Source: Humulus lupulus (Eukaryota; Streptophyta; Magnoliopsida; Rosales; Cannabaceae). Taken from it: a stretch of 64,000 nt of DNA. The notes under the pieces were generated by a model. It had not been told where the DNA came from, did no database searches, and saw nothing but the letters and a program-made list of their open reading frames with translations. Both the position numbers and the translations under genes were made by a program. The stretch lies in the NCBI RefSeq assembly GCF_963169125.1, contig NC_084794.1, positions 154,762,858 through 154,826,857 on the forward strand, in the 5' to 3' direction. Below are positions 32,733 to 44,567 of this stretch, piece after piece; position 1 is the first letter of the stretch; each line of letters begins with the position of its first letter.

Positions 32733-34303
32733 TCCAGAGAGGTACGTAGCCTTAAAGGAGGAGGTGGACAAGTTGAAGGCCAATGGGTTCATCCATGAAT
32801 CCTTCTATCCTGCATGGGTGTCAAACCCAGTGCTAGTCTCGAAATCGAATGGAAAATGGAAGACTTGCATTGACTTCTCAAACCTCAATAAGGCCTGTCC
32901 TAAGGATAGTTTTCTGCTTCCAAGGATAGATCAGTTGGTGGATTCAATGGCCGGGCATGAGTTACTTAGCTTTATGGATGCCTACTCAGGATACAACTAG
33001 ATACCTATGAACCCAGCCAACGAAGAGAATACGTCATTTATAACAGATAAAGGACTCTACTGTTATGAGGTCATGCCTTTCGGATTAAAGAACGTGGGTG
33101 CCACCTATCAAAAATTGGTGAACAAAATGTTCGCTAACCAGATAGGGAGGAACATGGAGGTATACGTTGACGATATGCTGGTGAAGACCAAAAACGCCGC
33201 AAAACTCAACAAAGACCTAGGAGAGTGTTTGACACTCTTAGGAAGTACTGAATGAAGTAGAAGTGCACTTTCGGTGTATCCTCGGGAAAGTTCTTAGGTT
33301 TCATGGTCAACTCCAAAGGCATCGAAGCTAATTCAGATAAGATAAAGGCCCTAATAGAAATGGTCCTGCCCAAGAACAGGAAGGAGGTGCAATGTCTAAC
33401 GGGATGGGTGGCAGCCCTTAATAGGTTCATCTCGAGGTCTACAGACAAGTGCCTCCCCTTCTTCAATATCTTAAAAGGGAGCAAAAAGTTCGCTTGGGAT
33501 GAAGAATGTGAGGATCCTTTTGTCAAGCTGAAGGAGCACTTAGGGAAGCCACCCTTGTTGGAAAAACCTGAAAGGGGTGAAAGGCTATACTTATACTTGG
33601 CAGTATCCGAGCATGCCATAAGTGTTGCCCTGGTTAAAGGAGAGAAGAAACACCAGCAACCTGTTTACTACATCAGGAAGCGGTTAGTAGATGCGGAGAA
33701 CCGATACCCGGAGATAGAGAAGTTGGCATACGTCTTAGTTGGGGCTTCAAGGAAGTTGAGGCCCTATTTCCATGCCCATGTGATCGAAGTACTCACTAAT
33801 AGCCCTTTAAGGTAGGTCTTGCATAAACCTGAAACCTCGGGGAGACTGATGAAGTGGTCGATCGAGTTGAGTCAATTCGACATCGCTTATACCCCAAGGA
33901 CCTCCATCAATGGGAAAGTGCTCGCAGACTTCATAGTAGAATTCGCCTATCGACCAAATGAAGGAGGAGATGGAGAAAAGGGACAATCAGTCATAGAAGG
34001 AGAGCCAAGGAGTTCTGAGGAATGGAGCCTGCACGTGCATGGAGCATCCAACGAAGGAGGATCTGAAGCAGGTATCGTGATGACTGGACCTGAAGGACAC
34101 AGGATGTACTGTGCGATACGGTTTGGGTTCGAAGCCTTGAACAATGAGGCAGAACATGAAGCGCTTCTAGCAGGGCTACGGTTGTCCCAGGGGCTAAAGG
34201 TAACGCATCTACACATCTTTAGTGACTCACAGTTGGTGGTATTCCAGGTGAAGGGGGAGTATCAAGCGAGGGGTCCCAAGATGGTTGCATACTTGGAAAG
34301 CAT
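32733..34303 (+). pseudogene. Tat-lineage reverse transcriptase, RNase H and archaeal-type RNase H (broken)
   Basis: RT shows ANGFIHESFYPAWVSNPVLV, WKTCIDFSNLNKACPKD, SFMDAYSGYN, MPFGLKNVGATYQ and the catalytic VYVDDMLVKTKN. A TAG at 32998-33000 stands in the usual GYNQIPM position. A frame change near 33250 leads to the linker, RNase H and SIELSQFDIAYTPRTSINGK. A second RNase H domain, diagnostic of the Tat lineage, follows: LHVHGASNEGG, NNEAEHEALLAGLRL and FSDSQLVV. The first catalytic Asp (normally V-D-G) is His at 34038-34040. The domain is cut at 34303 by a copia solo LTR and continues at 36215. Confidence 0.88.
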
Positions 34304-36214
34304 TGTTGGTTTTTATTGATCAAATCAGAGATTATGCGCAGCGGAACAACAATCAAATTGTCAGATTAATCCCATAAGATTTCTAGATCCACTTCTTCAC
34401 ACTCATATATATATTGAATCAAGGACAAGAATAGAAACATTACCTCAGGTCCTTCCTTGCTGCTATCTTTTCGTATGGCTGAATCCTTGAGATCTCACAC
34501 CAAGATCTTCCAAAATGTTCTCAGTCACCCAAAGAACGAGTGTGGGCTCGCTATACAAATAATAGGCAATAACTATTTATCAGATATTCTCAACACATGA
34601 GATCTGATAAATTTTGGACCTAGGTTTTGTGAAGAACAATGACCTTTGTTTTTGTCACTGTTCTCTTTTCTCTGAGAGAATTCTAGATATTTTTCTATCC
34701 CTGAAAACTTACGTTCTATGAAAACTGATATCCAATATTTAATAATATCCAATATATTAAAATATTTGTTATTTTAAACAAATTCAAAATAACTGATCAG
34801 TTATCAGATTTTTGTTTAAATAATAATATTTAAATCAAATCAAAATATCTCATTATTTATTTAATATTTAAATAACTAAAATTGTGGAATCAAGAGACCA
34901 AGTCTCTCTCTTATGCGTGTAGCACAGTGCATGTGCACTGTGCCACACGTGTACCACATGCATGTGCAGGCATGTGATTTTTCCCAATTTTATTATTATT
35001 TAAATACCAAAAAATCCCAAAAAATAAATTAAATCAAAATTAATTATATTTTTGATAAATCAAATAATTAATTAATTCTTCATTAATTAATTACACATAA
35101 TTAATCAATAATTATGTTTGATACATAGAAAAATATTTTACTTATCACATAAGTCCTTTTTGCCCATTTTTGCATTTGCCTTTGACAGTGATTATTTGAG
35201 CCATTTCGGGGACCATGGACCTATAACATTAAGCTCCAATAAATTGAAACTAAATAATTAAACTCTTTAATTATAATAGTTAATTTATTAATTATGATAT
35301 TACTCCACTATAAATTCAGAATTGCACTCTTTATGTTATAGATATACTTTTACAGAAATCTTTTTCTTAAGTCGTCCATTGATATAACCATCTTACAATA
35401 GTTCAACCCTCTAATTAATTAGTTCATAAATTAGAATGGAAGAATTACTATTTTACCTTTCTAATTTACTTCTTATTCCTTAAGTACCATTACTTCACTA
35501 GTGAATAATTAATCTATAATCTAATTATATATTTGAGCTCAAAATCACTCAGTTCCAGAATTAACCCTTAAGGGAACTAATATACGATCTGTTAGGAAAG
35601 ATTAGATTCCGTATTGTTGATACATGTTCCCAGCCATCCATGATATTAAATCTCCAAAACAAAATTCATTAGCCTCATTCTTTGAAGAGACCTTAACGAA
35701 TGAATCAAAAGATTTAATAAACATGAACAGGAGTTCATGCACACTCAGGATTCAGGTTGATCTATAAATGATCATCAGTTATGATATGAATTACAAGTCT
35801 TTATTGTTAAATGGTTTTTGGATAAAGACTTTAATTCACATCGGTCCTTGTCATATATAATCATATTATATAAAGCACCTTTACCGAGATGTCTTACCAC
35901 ATCAATTATCCGAATCTAGATTATTTGTATCATAATGATACTCAGTAAACCGTACTTATAACTCCAATTAAAGAATTCCATAACTTTAATTTGTTGTTGT
36001 TGACTACTTTTAATTCATTCATGTGATCTTAATTCTCTCGTACTAATACAAGATCACATCCTCAATAATGAATATGGAATTTTTCTGATATTTACAAAAT
36101 TATTCAAACAATAATTTAACAATCTAAATATAACAATAATAATAAACCCATCGTATTTATTTATTCACAGAAAAAACAAATGTCTTTACATGCTTTTAGG
36201 ACACACTCCTAACA
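34304..36214 (-). mobile_element. Copia solo LTR inside the Tat element, perfect target duplication
   Basis: The 1911-bp sequence runs TGTTGGTTTT to CTCCTAACA and is flanked by AGCAT on both sides (34299-34303, 36215-36219). Removing it with one repeat restores the reading frame of the second RNase H. Its reverse complement matches the LTR at 56777-58738 at the start (TGTTAGGAGTG versus TGTTAAGGTTT) and in the shared GATCTTGTATTAG block, so it belongs to that copia family. Confidence 0.94.
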
Positions 36215-37662
36215 AGCATAAGAGGCTATTTGGAGCAGTTGGTGGAGTATAGCATAGAGCAAATCACGAGAGAGAGGAATACCCATGTTGATGCCCTCGC
36301 AAAGCTGGCCTCCACTAAAGATGGGGATACCCTTGAATCAGTGCCTGTGGAATACTTACCAAGGCAAAGCATTGTTAATTTAGACGTTCACATCGTCAGC
36401 ATCCCAAAGGAGTCATGGGCCAACTCGATTATAAGCTACCTGAAGGATGGAGTTGTGCCAACAGACAAGAGGAACGCTCGAAGGCTAGTTTATAAGGCAG
36501 CCCGATACACCTTGGTAGATGGGATCTTTTACAAGAGGGGTTTTTCTATGCCACTCTTGCGATGTGTTGATGAGGAAGAAGCTGTGAAGGTACTGTGTGA
36601 AATACATGAGGGAGAATGTGGCAACCATGCAAGTGGACCATCCACGGCTCAAAAAGCCATGAGGCAAGGGTACTACTGGCCCTCCATGGAGAGAGATGCA
36701 AATGATTTCGCAAGGAAATGTGACAAATGCCAAAGGCATGCAAAATACTCCCGAAAACCCCCGAATGAGTTAACTAGCATGACCAGCCCTTGGCCCTTTG
36801 CTATCTGGGGGATAGACCTAATTGGCGCCTTTCCCCCAGGTAGAGGTGGAGCAAAGTACGCAGTAGTAGCCGTAGATTACTTCACCAAGTCGGTAGAACC
36901 GGAACCTCTAGTAAAGATAACAGCCAAGCATATCACCACCTTTGTAAATAAATTCATTGTCTACAGATATGGAGTGCCCAACAAGAATATTTCTAACAAT
37001 GGCACCCAGTTTGAAGGGGAAACGTTCGAGGAGTACTGTAGGGAAAGAGGGATAAGGAGAAGCTTCTCGGTTGTTGTGCATCCACAGGCCAATGGGCAGG
37101 TGGAGGCCATTAACAAAGTCCTTAAGAAGAACTTAAGAAAAAATCTAGAGAAGATGAAAGGGGCTTGGGTTGAGGAGTTACCTAATGTGCTTTGGGCCTA
37201 CAGAACCACTCAACGCACAACCACTGGAGAAACCCCTTTCTCCTTAGCATATGGATGTGAGGCTGTCCTCCCGATTGAGATGAAGGTTAACTCGTACAGG
37301 ATACAGGCATAAGAGGACCATATCAACCATGTGGCAATGGCCAAAAACTTAGACATGCTAGAAGAAAGAAGGGAAAAGGCACAAATGAGAGTGGCGGTAT
37401 ACCAGCAGTGGGCAGCAAGGTATTACAACTCGAGGGTGTGAGAGAGAACATTCAGAGTAGGCGACCTGGTATTAAGAAAAGTACTCCCCAACACGCGAGA
37501 CCCGGGGGGGGGGGGGGGTGCTTGGGGCGAACTGTGAAGGGCCCTACCAAGTCGCTCAATACATACCACCAAACACCTATAAGCTGGCGTGCATGGACGA
37601 CACCATCATACCTCGAGCATGGAATGCGGAACACCTCAAGATGTATCTGTGTTTAGTTTGTT
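36215..37662 (+). pseudogene. Tat-lineage RNase H end and integrase (catalytic residue lost)
   Basis: After RNase H remnants (QLVEYSIEQITRERNTHVDA) comes the integrase with a complete HHCC zinc finger (HEGECGNHASGPSTAQKA ... CDKCQRH). In the catalytic core the first Asp is present (WGIDLIGAFPPG). The second Asp, normally S-D-N-G, is Asn (AAC, 36995-36997, in ISNNGTQFEGE), and the final Glu is present in QANGQVEAINK. A long open frame (36230-37312) ends in TAA. The C-terminal part continues in other frames past a 15-base G run (37504-37518), after which PRAWNAEHLKMYLC can be read. With the second Asp changed the enzyme would not integrate DNA. Confidence 0.9.
37504..37518 (+). repeat. Fifteen-base G run in integrase C-terminus
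   Basis: A (G)15 tract lies where the coding frame shifts; the reading frame on the right continues in a different phase. It may be polymerase slippage in the genome or a sequencing artefact. Confidence 0.8.
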
Positions 37663-38385
37663 GCATGTTTTGTTAGCTTAGTATACAAGAATCAAAGAGG
37701 TTGCCTAGATAACCTCCCAAGTAGATGTAAACTTTTTATATATATATATTGTTGTAACCTGCCTACTATGAATGAAATTGTTCACAACTTTGCATGTTAT
37801 TTTTCTTCTCTATGCGAGCATCAACCAAAGTGCCTGCCGAAATAAATCTCACCAAGCACTTGGGGGGTAGGACAGGAGGCACGAGTATAAAAAAAAATAT
37901 CTTATATTCAAAAGGATTAGCTACCCTTATGAATATCAAGGAAATAGTTTAAAAGGATGACTTCCAATCAAAGGCCGACACCCCAGGGGGTGAGGCCGTA
38001 AGGAGGGAATCTCCCAATAAGTCTAGAATGGCCATTAAGCCGGCTAGCCAAAAAGGGTCCTACAAGAGACCCTTGAAGAAATAGTACTATATATAATGAT
38101 GAGAAGGACACTTCTCGTAAAAAGTAACAATTGCGCGCAAAGAATATAAAAGGACCCCAAGACACAAATTGTTAACGTGTCCTTACAAGTATAGTCAAGG
38201 TGCACCAGAAAGATTATCATCATCAGATCAAGGAAGAGATATGTAATCCTCAAATAATAATAATAATAAGAGGGACTTACCAAAGTCCCTTAAGTTTGAT
38301 GAACACAAAAGAAAAAAGGAGAGAAAGGGGAAATAATGTGAGGGATTACATAGTAACAACATACATAGGCCGAATACAAAGGAAC
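37663..38385. other. Non-coding spacer between Tat pol and the antisense gene
   Basis: Contains a short TATATATATAT run (37736-37748) and phrases such as CCAAGCACTTGGGGGGTAGGAC that read like a processed 3' region. No coding sequence is supported. Confidence 0.5.
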
Positions 38386-40964
38386 CTACAAATCTCCATC
38401 CTGACACTTCCACTTAGAAATCTTCTCGGCGGCATAATCTCCAAAGGGAGACAGGTCAACAGTGGAGTTTGTCCTCCAGATAGTGTGCAACGTGCGCTCG
38501 ACTATGCGATTCTCAACATTCACAAGCTCGACCTTGAGCGCAATAGTCCTCTCGTTTAAAGTTTGGATGGTAGCCTCCAGTTGAGTGTTACTGTGAGAGG
38601 TTGATGCAGCCTGGGCTAAAGCGACGTCCCTCTGGCAAACCGCCTCAGTCAGTTGACTTGACAAGACATCCGTTGCCACCTCGGCCACTGATAGGTTCCC
38701 CAATGCCTCCTCAAGCTCGCGTTGTAACCGTTGCGTCGATGAGGAGTTGGAGGCGATCATCTAATGAATTAAGATAAAAGCCTAAGTAAGGGCGAGGACA
38801 TAGAATAAAGCCTCGAGGGTCAGGTAATATCAAAGAAATATATATATATATATATGATAAATGAATAAATCGAGTATCTCGACAAATACTTGCAAGGAGG
38901 CTCGCATATAGGCGTCTTCTAGCTCAGCGTTGGGGACATTGTGCAAAGTTCCCCACTCACCTTTGGGAAAGTTTCCCAGATGATGGCTCATGACTTCCCC
39001 ATACTGGCTCGCCAGAGGAAGATCTTCGGAGGCATAAACATAAGCTTGACTGGGGGAGATGCGTGTGCTTGCCGAGGCACGCTTTTGCAGGGACGGGGAC
39101 CGAGAAGGTCCTGATCCATTCGCAGTTGTGCGGGGAGTAGAAGAGCACGGAGTCATCTCCTTAGGTAAAGAGGCGCCTGAAGACGCCCGCCTAGGACGCC
39201 TCCCCGAGGGTAGAGGAGCCCCAGGAAAAGAAGGAATAATGAAATTCCTTTCAGGCATGGAGGGGCGGGGAACAGAGGCATCAAAGGAAAACTCGCTGCC
39301 AAGCATTGACGGTGACGTCCGAGAGGTAACACCGCCAGTATGACCGTCATCGGGCACGCCCCTAGCCCTACCGACAACAGAGTGCAAGCATGAGTAGTTC
39401 TTAGACACCACTGTCTCCTCAATGTCCATATGATCGCCCGAAGGGTAGACATAGTCCCTATCAGCTACCTCGTCATAGTTACCTTCATCGTGGTCGTATA
39501 GCCATGGACTCGCAGGTTCAGGTGAGGAGGGGAATGGACCCGCAGGTTCAGGTGATGCAGGGCGTGGATCCGCAGATTCAGATGAGGCGGGGCGTAGGCC
39601 TGCGGGTTCAGAGGAAATGGAGCATAGAATGATGGTCTGATCCAGGGTCAACAGTCTGTACAAGTGAAGGTTTCTCTCTGTAAAAAGGGCGCTGGCTTGT
39701 TTGCATTCACCCTGCAAGGCCAGGATTTTCATCACTTGGTCACGAGTTGACGGTTTCAAGGTGGAGCCAACAACCCCTAAGAGACCTACCATCAATAGAA
39801 AAGAAATAACTACAGTTAGAAAAACCATAGAAGAAAAGCCGAGTAAAAAGAGAAACCTCTCATGTATGAGATCAAAGTGAGAATAGTCTTACTTGGGGTG
39901 TTGAAGCTAGTGTGTCGGGTGGACCCGCTATAAGTGAAGAAGTAGTCTGTCTTCCACGAGCCTCTATTTGAAATGGAGCCCTCCACGAGGGAATTCCCTT
40001 TATGGGTCACGACTTTCTGGAGTTGGTAGAACCCAGGGGCAGATGTATTCGCCCTAAGGGTATAGAAGTAATGAACCTCGCTCATAGGAGGCCCTCTGGA
40101 ATGCACCTGATGGTACAACACATATAGGCTGCTCAGTGTCACCCAGGATTTGGGGGACAATTGTAGAGGCACCAGTTCAAAGTAGTTAAGCACTTTGACA
40201 AAAAAAGGGTGAAGCGAAAAAGGCCCACCAGATCGGATTATGGAATCGTTGAAGGCCATGAACCCTTCTGGCGGTTCAGATGCGCGTTCATCACGCTTTG
40301 GGATGATGAACTTGAGGTTTGATGCTAACTGATGAGCCTTTAGCATGTTGGTCAGTTTATTCATGGTGAGGCTGGACCTGCCCGTTTCTTCGGAAGTGTT
40401 AGAGGTTCTCTTCGGCATCTCAGGTACCTAGGCAGGGATAGGCAGTTTATGAGCCATAGACTTTCTAAGAATCCTGGAAGACCCCCCACGTGTCCTATAT
40501 CTACCAGCACTTTGCTTGACCCTAGGGCGTAAGACCGAGGGCAGGGGAGGAAACATGGGTGAGATCATAGAAAGGAACTCTGGTTAAACTGATTCGCGTC
40601 TACCGCCTTCGAAAAAGGGACCCCTATGACCGGGAGACTCGTCATGACGAATGGAAAAAGGCTCAGGGGGTAAGTTTTCTTCTAGGCAAGCAATTTTAGA
40701 AAGGCAATCCTGAATGATTGATTGTAGCTGGGAAATGTATGTCTCATGCTGGGGGGAGAAACCTAAACCCATGTCCTTGGTATTGGATTCTAGCTCCTTC
40801 TCCAGGTCGCACGCTTTCTATCTGAGGTAGGACAGTCTCCGGAGGTAGAGCGTTCACACACCCCCACGGTTAGAGGGTCTACGTACGTCAGCCTCCGAGT
40901 CGAAGGATGACAACTCAATGAATTCAACATTGGACAGACCTTCGGGACATCGCCTAGACGCCAT
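38386..40964 (-). pseudogene. Antisense multi-exon gene of the Tat element (Transposase_28-like)
   Basis: Read leftward from an ATG at 40964, the first part is broken by two stops, then a coiled-coil stretch (HETYISQLQSIIQDCL) follows. The exon ending at 39891 (donor GTAAGAC) carries GGPFSLHPFFVKVLNYFELV, LSPKSWVTLSSLYVLYHQ and PPMSEVHYFYTLRANT, the plant 'putative gypsy type transposon' domain (PF04195 by recollection). Next is an exon from 39785 to 38890 (proline-rich repeats, acidic and basic tails), then one from 38760 with a coiled coil (RLQRELEEALGNLSVAEVAT). All three introns have GT and AG ends. Antisense ORFs between pol and the 3' LTR are known in Tat elements; their role is unknown. 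Confidence 0.72.
39506..39622 (-). repeat. 30-bp tandem repeat coding ASPEPAGPxP
   Basis: About four units of 30 bp encode ten-residue repeats such as PASPEPAGPFPSSPEPASPW within the antisense gene. Because the unit is a multiple of three, the frame is kept through the array. Confidence 0.8.
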
Positions 40965-41845
40965 GGACCAGCTAAGACTCGAGGGCGTATATGTGTAAGG
41001 GTAACCCTATATCTACAACATGAGTGTGAGGGGTATAAGAAAAGGGCCTATGTATATGTACTTGAAAGGCCATACGAAAAGAATGACAAACTCTGAAGAA
41101 TGAGTGTCGTACAACCATTAATTTTACCCCCACATAATCAATATAAAACAAAAAAAGGAAAAAGAGGAAGGAGGCATACCTGGAGGTATATGTATGAAGT
41201 CGAAGGTTTGCAAGGATAGACTTGTGTAGGCGTAGGGTCGGTTGAGCGATAAGCAAGGACAAGACCGTAGGAGCAAGAGAATGCCTAGCGTCACTGCAAT
41301 GCTGGCCCAAAAAAAAAAGAAAAAAAGCAAAAGAATCAGGAAAAATAAAAATAAAAAAAAGGAGGATGAATAATTGAAATGGAAGGAAAATGACCTCAAG
41401 AATGCTTTTGTGGTTGATGGAACCTTTGAACTCTTGAAAGTGGTTTGGAGGGAATACCACTAGGCTAGGCAAGTTTTGGTGTGGAGAAATGACTTAAAGC
41501 CTTGGGGTACTTATAAGGAAAGTCAAGACCCCCTACCATTGGATTCAAGTTCATATGAATGGTGGAGATCAAGAGTATGGGTAGCCTTGGGATCCACGAT
41601 TGAGAATGATTATCCCCTATGCAATCTTAGGGATATTCATGGATCCCCCAAAATTTAGATGGTTTTTGTGTTTCTTTGGACACTATAAAGAAACACAACT
41701 TCAAAACTCACTTTGTGTTTCTTCAAGAAACATTGGGTAGCGCTCCAAGGTTGAGTCCACCAAAGTTGGCTGTACACATCAAACAAGAGAAAAAGAAAAA
41801 GTTTACAAACACACTTAAAAGTGTACTTATAAACTCAGGGGCAAG
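40965..41845 (+). other. Non-coding 3' end of the Tat element with polypurine tract
   Basis: The left part is the presumed upstream region of the antisense gene, with A-rich runs (41310-41360). The right end, AAACTCAGGGGCAAG (41831-41845), is a purine-rich tract directly before the LTR start. I see no gene. Confidence 0.6.
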
Positions 41846-43007
41846 TGTGAATGCAGGAATCCTTCCCTTGTGAATTCCATTTAAGCGAACCTCTACATTA
41901 TGAGGCGCCTCAAAGATTATAAGACACATGCTAGTGGGAAAAATAGGCATGGGCCTTACTTGGCATCAAAGGGGTTAGGCTAGGAAAATCACCCTCGCTA
42001 TGCGAGGGTCATTGGCAAGCAGCCCATGCGCATGCCACCCTCGCTATGCGAGGACCCTCAGATGGCTTCTCGTACGTGCGCGTACGCTATGTCTGCGCAA
42101 GGCGTCGTCCCTCGCCCCCATATGATCACGCATGTAGCCTCGCTATGCGAGGGAGCAACCTTGCCTCGCCCCGTCACTCCACCAAAGCAGCCTCGCCATG
42201 TCCTTCGTGTCCCACGTACGTAGACCATTTCATTCAAACAAGGGTCTCCAAGGGTCGACTCGCTATGTCAGACCCTCAAAGGATCCCTAGCATCTCATTA
42301 TGCAAGGCCTTCACTAGGCATCCCACATGCACCTTGTCTCGCCTCAAACACCTCGTGCCTCGCCGAAGCGGCCTTAGTCCATTCTAGGAGTAGGTGCCAC
42401 CAGCGAGGTACTCCCAAGCCTTGTCTTCTCTTGGCATGTAAAGTGTGGAGCCTCCTCAATATGTGTATGAGGAACACTTGGAAATACTAAGTAGAAGTGC
42501 CATGTGATCATAGGGTACTAGGTACGCGTACTGATAGGGAATGTGCGACCATGACGAGGATAGGGGCGTGACCCTGCCATCCACGTCTGACGAGTAGTAG
42601 CAGTACGAATTTGTACGGAGAGTGGAGACACTACCTAGGTGCCCCTTGCCATGTGACAGTGCCGGCAGTACGATGTCCTGCACCACTACTCTGATAATAT
42701 CAGGGAAGACACCACTATGTCCCAAACCACTACCTTGACCATGCATATGTGTACGACTTGACTCCCTGGGACCCACTTGTATCTGGGGGCAAATAGAGCC
42801 CACCTATAAATAGGGTCCGACCCCTCAGGCTAAGGGGTTGGAAAACTGATTGTATGAGGAGACATTTAAGAAATATATGATCTTTGTTCCATTGTAGTTC
42901 GGATTTGTCTATTGATTCAAGTTCTTTCCATCTGATTCTTATCTATCCTTAGAATAATAATCTGAGTTTTCTAACCTTAAATCGTTGACAAGTTCTTACC
43001 GTCAACA
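41846..43007 (+). mobile_element. 3' LTR of the Tat element
   Basis: The LTR runs TGTGAATGCAGG to ACCGTCAACA, 1162 bp, collinear with 28610-29816, with hairpins at 41991-42009 and 42037-42053 and a TATA box at 42805-42813. A second copy of the primer site and gag start follows directly instead of flanking DNA. Confidence 0.92.
42805..42813 (+). promoter_or_regulatory. TATA box of the Tat 3' LTR
   Basis: TATAAATAG in the same context (CACC...GGGTCCGACCCCTCAGG) as in the 5' LTR. Confidence 0.65.
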
Positions 43008-43390
43008 GTTTGGCACCGTCTATGGGAAGGATAAGTGTCAAGCCACTGTCCTTCCATTAGTTCGGGCAGGAAGAAATGCTAAGACGTTCTAAATGACTGA
43101 GAGAGCCACGAGAGGTGGAGGTCCGTCTTGATGGAGATTAGCTGAAGGCCTCCATGAAGAACCCTCCTCTGCCCAAAGATGTGGAGGCCCCAAAGGAACC
43201 CGAAGTTCACCAAGTAGAGAGGTAGGCTTCATCCTCAGCCGTCCGTCCCAATGGGAATCATCCAAGGTCAACAGCTGCCCCTGCAAAAGATGTCAGTGAG
43301 TTCCCGCCCCCACGGCCACCATAGGTGCCAAACTCCGGCCGGCAGGATCCAGGCCCATCGATGCGCAGACTTGACAAGCATCCCCGGGTC
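43008..43390 (+). pseudogene. Second copy of Tat leader and gag start
   Basis: The sequence repeats 29817-30200: a primer site, then PPLPKDVEAPKEPEVHQVER with a stop, then the proline-rich stretch to DKHPRV. It breaks off at about 43390, where AT-rich sequence of the outer element resumes. This makes the arrangement LTR, internal, LTR, partial internal. Confidence 0.85.
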
Positions 43391-43585
43391 TTAGTCTATA
43401 TTAGCTTATTACTGTCATCCAACTGTAAAAAATTAAAACTAAATTAAACCCTAGAAAAGCAAAAGAAATAATATAAAAGAAAATAAACTATTCCCCCAAA
43501 CTAAAATAAACCGTGTCCCCACCATTTCATTATAACCCAAAGAAAAGAAGAAGAAAAAAAATCATAAACCCAACAACATAAACTT

Positions 43586-44318
43586 TATTCATCATCTTCG
43601 TCATCTTGGGGCGGTTGATATGGTTGATATAGTTCTACAGGGCGTTGTGTAAAGTCATTAAATCTCGTGTATCGTTCAAATGCCCCACAAAAATCTGCAA
43701 TATAGTTCGTCATGTGGAATAGACAGTCTCTAACATCAGCCTGACCATGCAATAACAACTGTTGTTGCCTCTTTAAGTCTTCAATGTCTTACTGCTATAC
43801 TACCTTGAAATTGAGCCTTTAGTAGCTCTAGATGAAGATGGTTTTCTACCTTTTATTTTTAACCTCGAAGAACTAGGTTGTGCATCTATGGGTGACCATT
43901 GCAAAAGACTTGGGTCCGCAGGCTCATATCCCAAGCTAGTTGGCCTAGGAACACCACCATAGTTTTCATCTTGATGCAATACTGACCAGTGACTAATTAT
44001 AGGGGATTGTTCACAAACTTTATTTATGTTCATTGGCACCCCTTGATCCTTGCAAACACTTGTTATCAAAGAACCATGGCCATGGCCACCAGATGTGGCC
44101 CCTCGAGCAATATAGCTAATACTCTCGTTGATAAGCCTACCCACATTTATGGACTTCCCCGAGCATATATAGTGTAACAGGTATAGTCTATCGACTGCCA
44201 CCTCCATCTGTTGAGTTGAAGGCATAAGAGTGCTTATTACGAACCTGTTCCAAAGCCTCCCATATGGACTTAAACACGTGGCCTTGATAGAGCGCGAAGT
44301 TACCATGACACTGCCCAT
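43586..44318 (-). pseudogene. Plant transposon protein ORF (Transposase_32-like) of the Athila/Tat-like element
   Basis: The minus-strand frame 44318-43800 contains PYGRLWNRFVISTLMPSTQQ, VDRLYLLHYICSGKSINVG and GHGSLITSVCKDQGVPMN. These match the plant-specific domain (PF20167 by recollection) found in Athila-type polyproteins. After a frame change it continues with QADVRDCLFHMTNYIADFCG and an acidic end QDDEDDE-stop near 43586. The piece lies upstream, on the minus strand, of the LTR at 27101-28304, and both probably belong to one element split by the Tat insertion. Function is not established. Confidence 0.65.
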
Positions 44319-44567
44319 TTTCTATTCTGACCTTGGTTTAGTCATTTCTCTCAAAATCATATCATAATCCTTCTCATTCATTCCCACTTAGAAAATGAAA
44401 AGAAAATGGAAGAGAAGGAGGGTCTTTTTCGATTCTGTGGTGTGTTGGGTCGAAATGGGGTTGCAATGAGGTTAAGAACTGGTATAAGGAAGTCACATGC
44501 CCATTACGTGACCCTTAAAAATTTGGCTCCTGACACAGGCGATAAATCGCCATAAGTAGTTTATAAA
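44319..44567 (-). other. Remnant of the 5' part of the Athila/Tat-like element
   Basis: No gene. It holds the palindrome variant GGCGATAAATCGCC (44538-44551), the same word class as in the LTR at 27101-28304, and ends abruptly at the next LTR. Confidence 0.45.

Noticed and set aside
40972..41472. 166-residue minus-strand ORF
   Set aside because: Phe/Ser/Leu-rich low-complexity translation of an A-rich stretch; it has no domain and lies upstream of the antisense gene.
42046..42387. ORF in the Tat 3' LTR
   Set aside because: Reading through hairpin repeats of an LTR; not kept in the 5' LTR copy in the same form.
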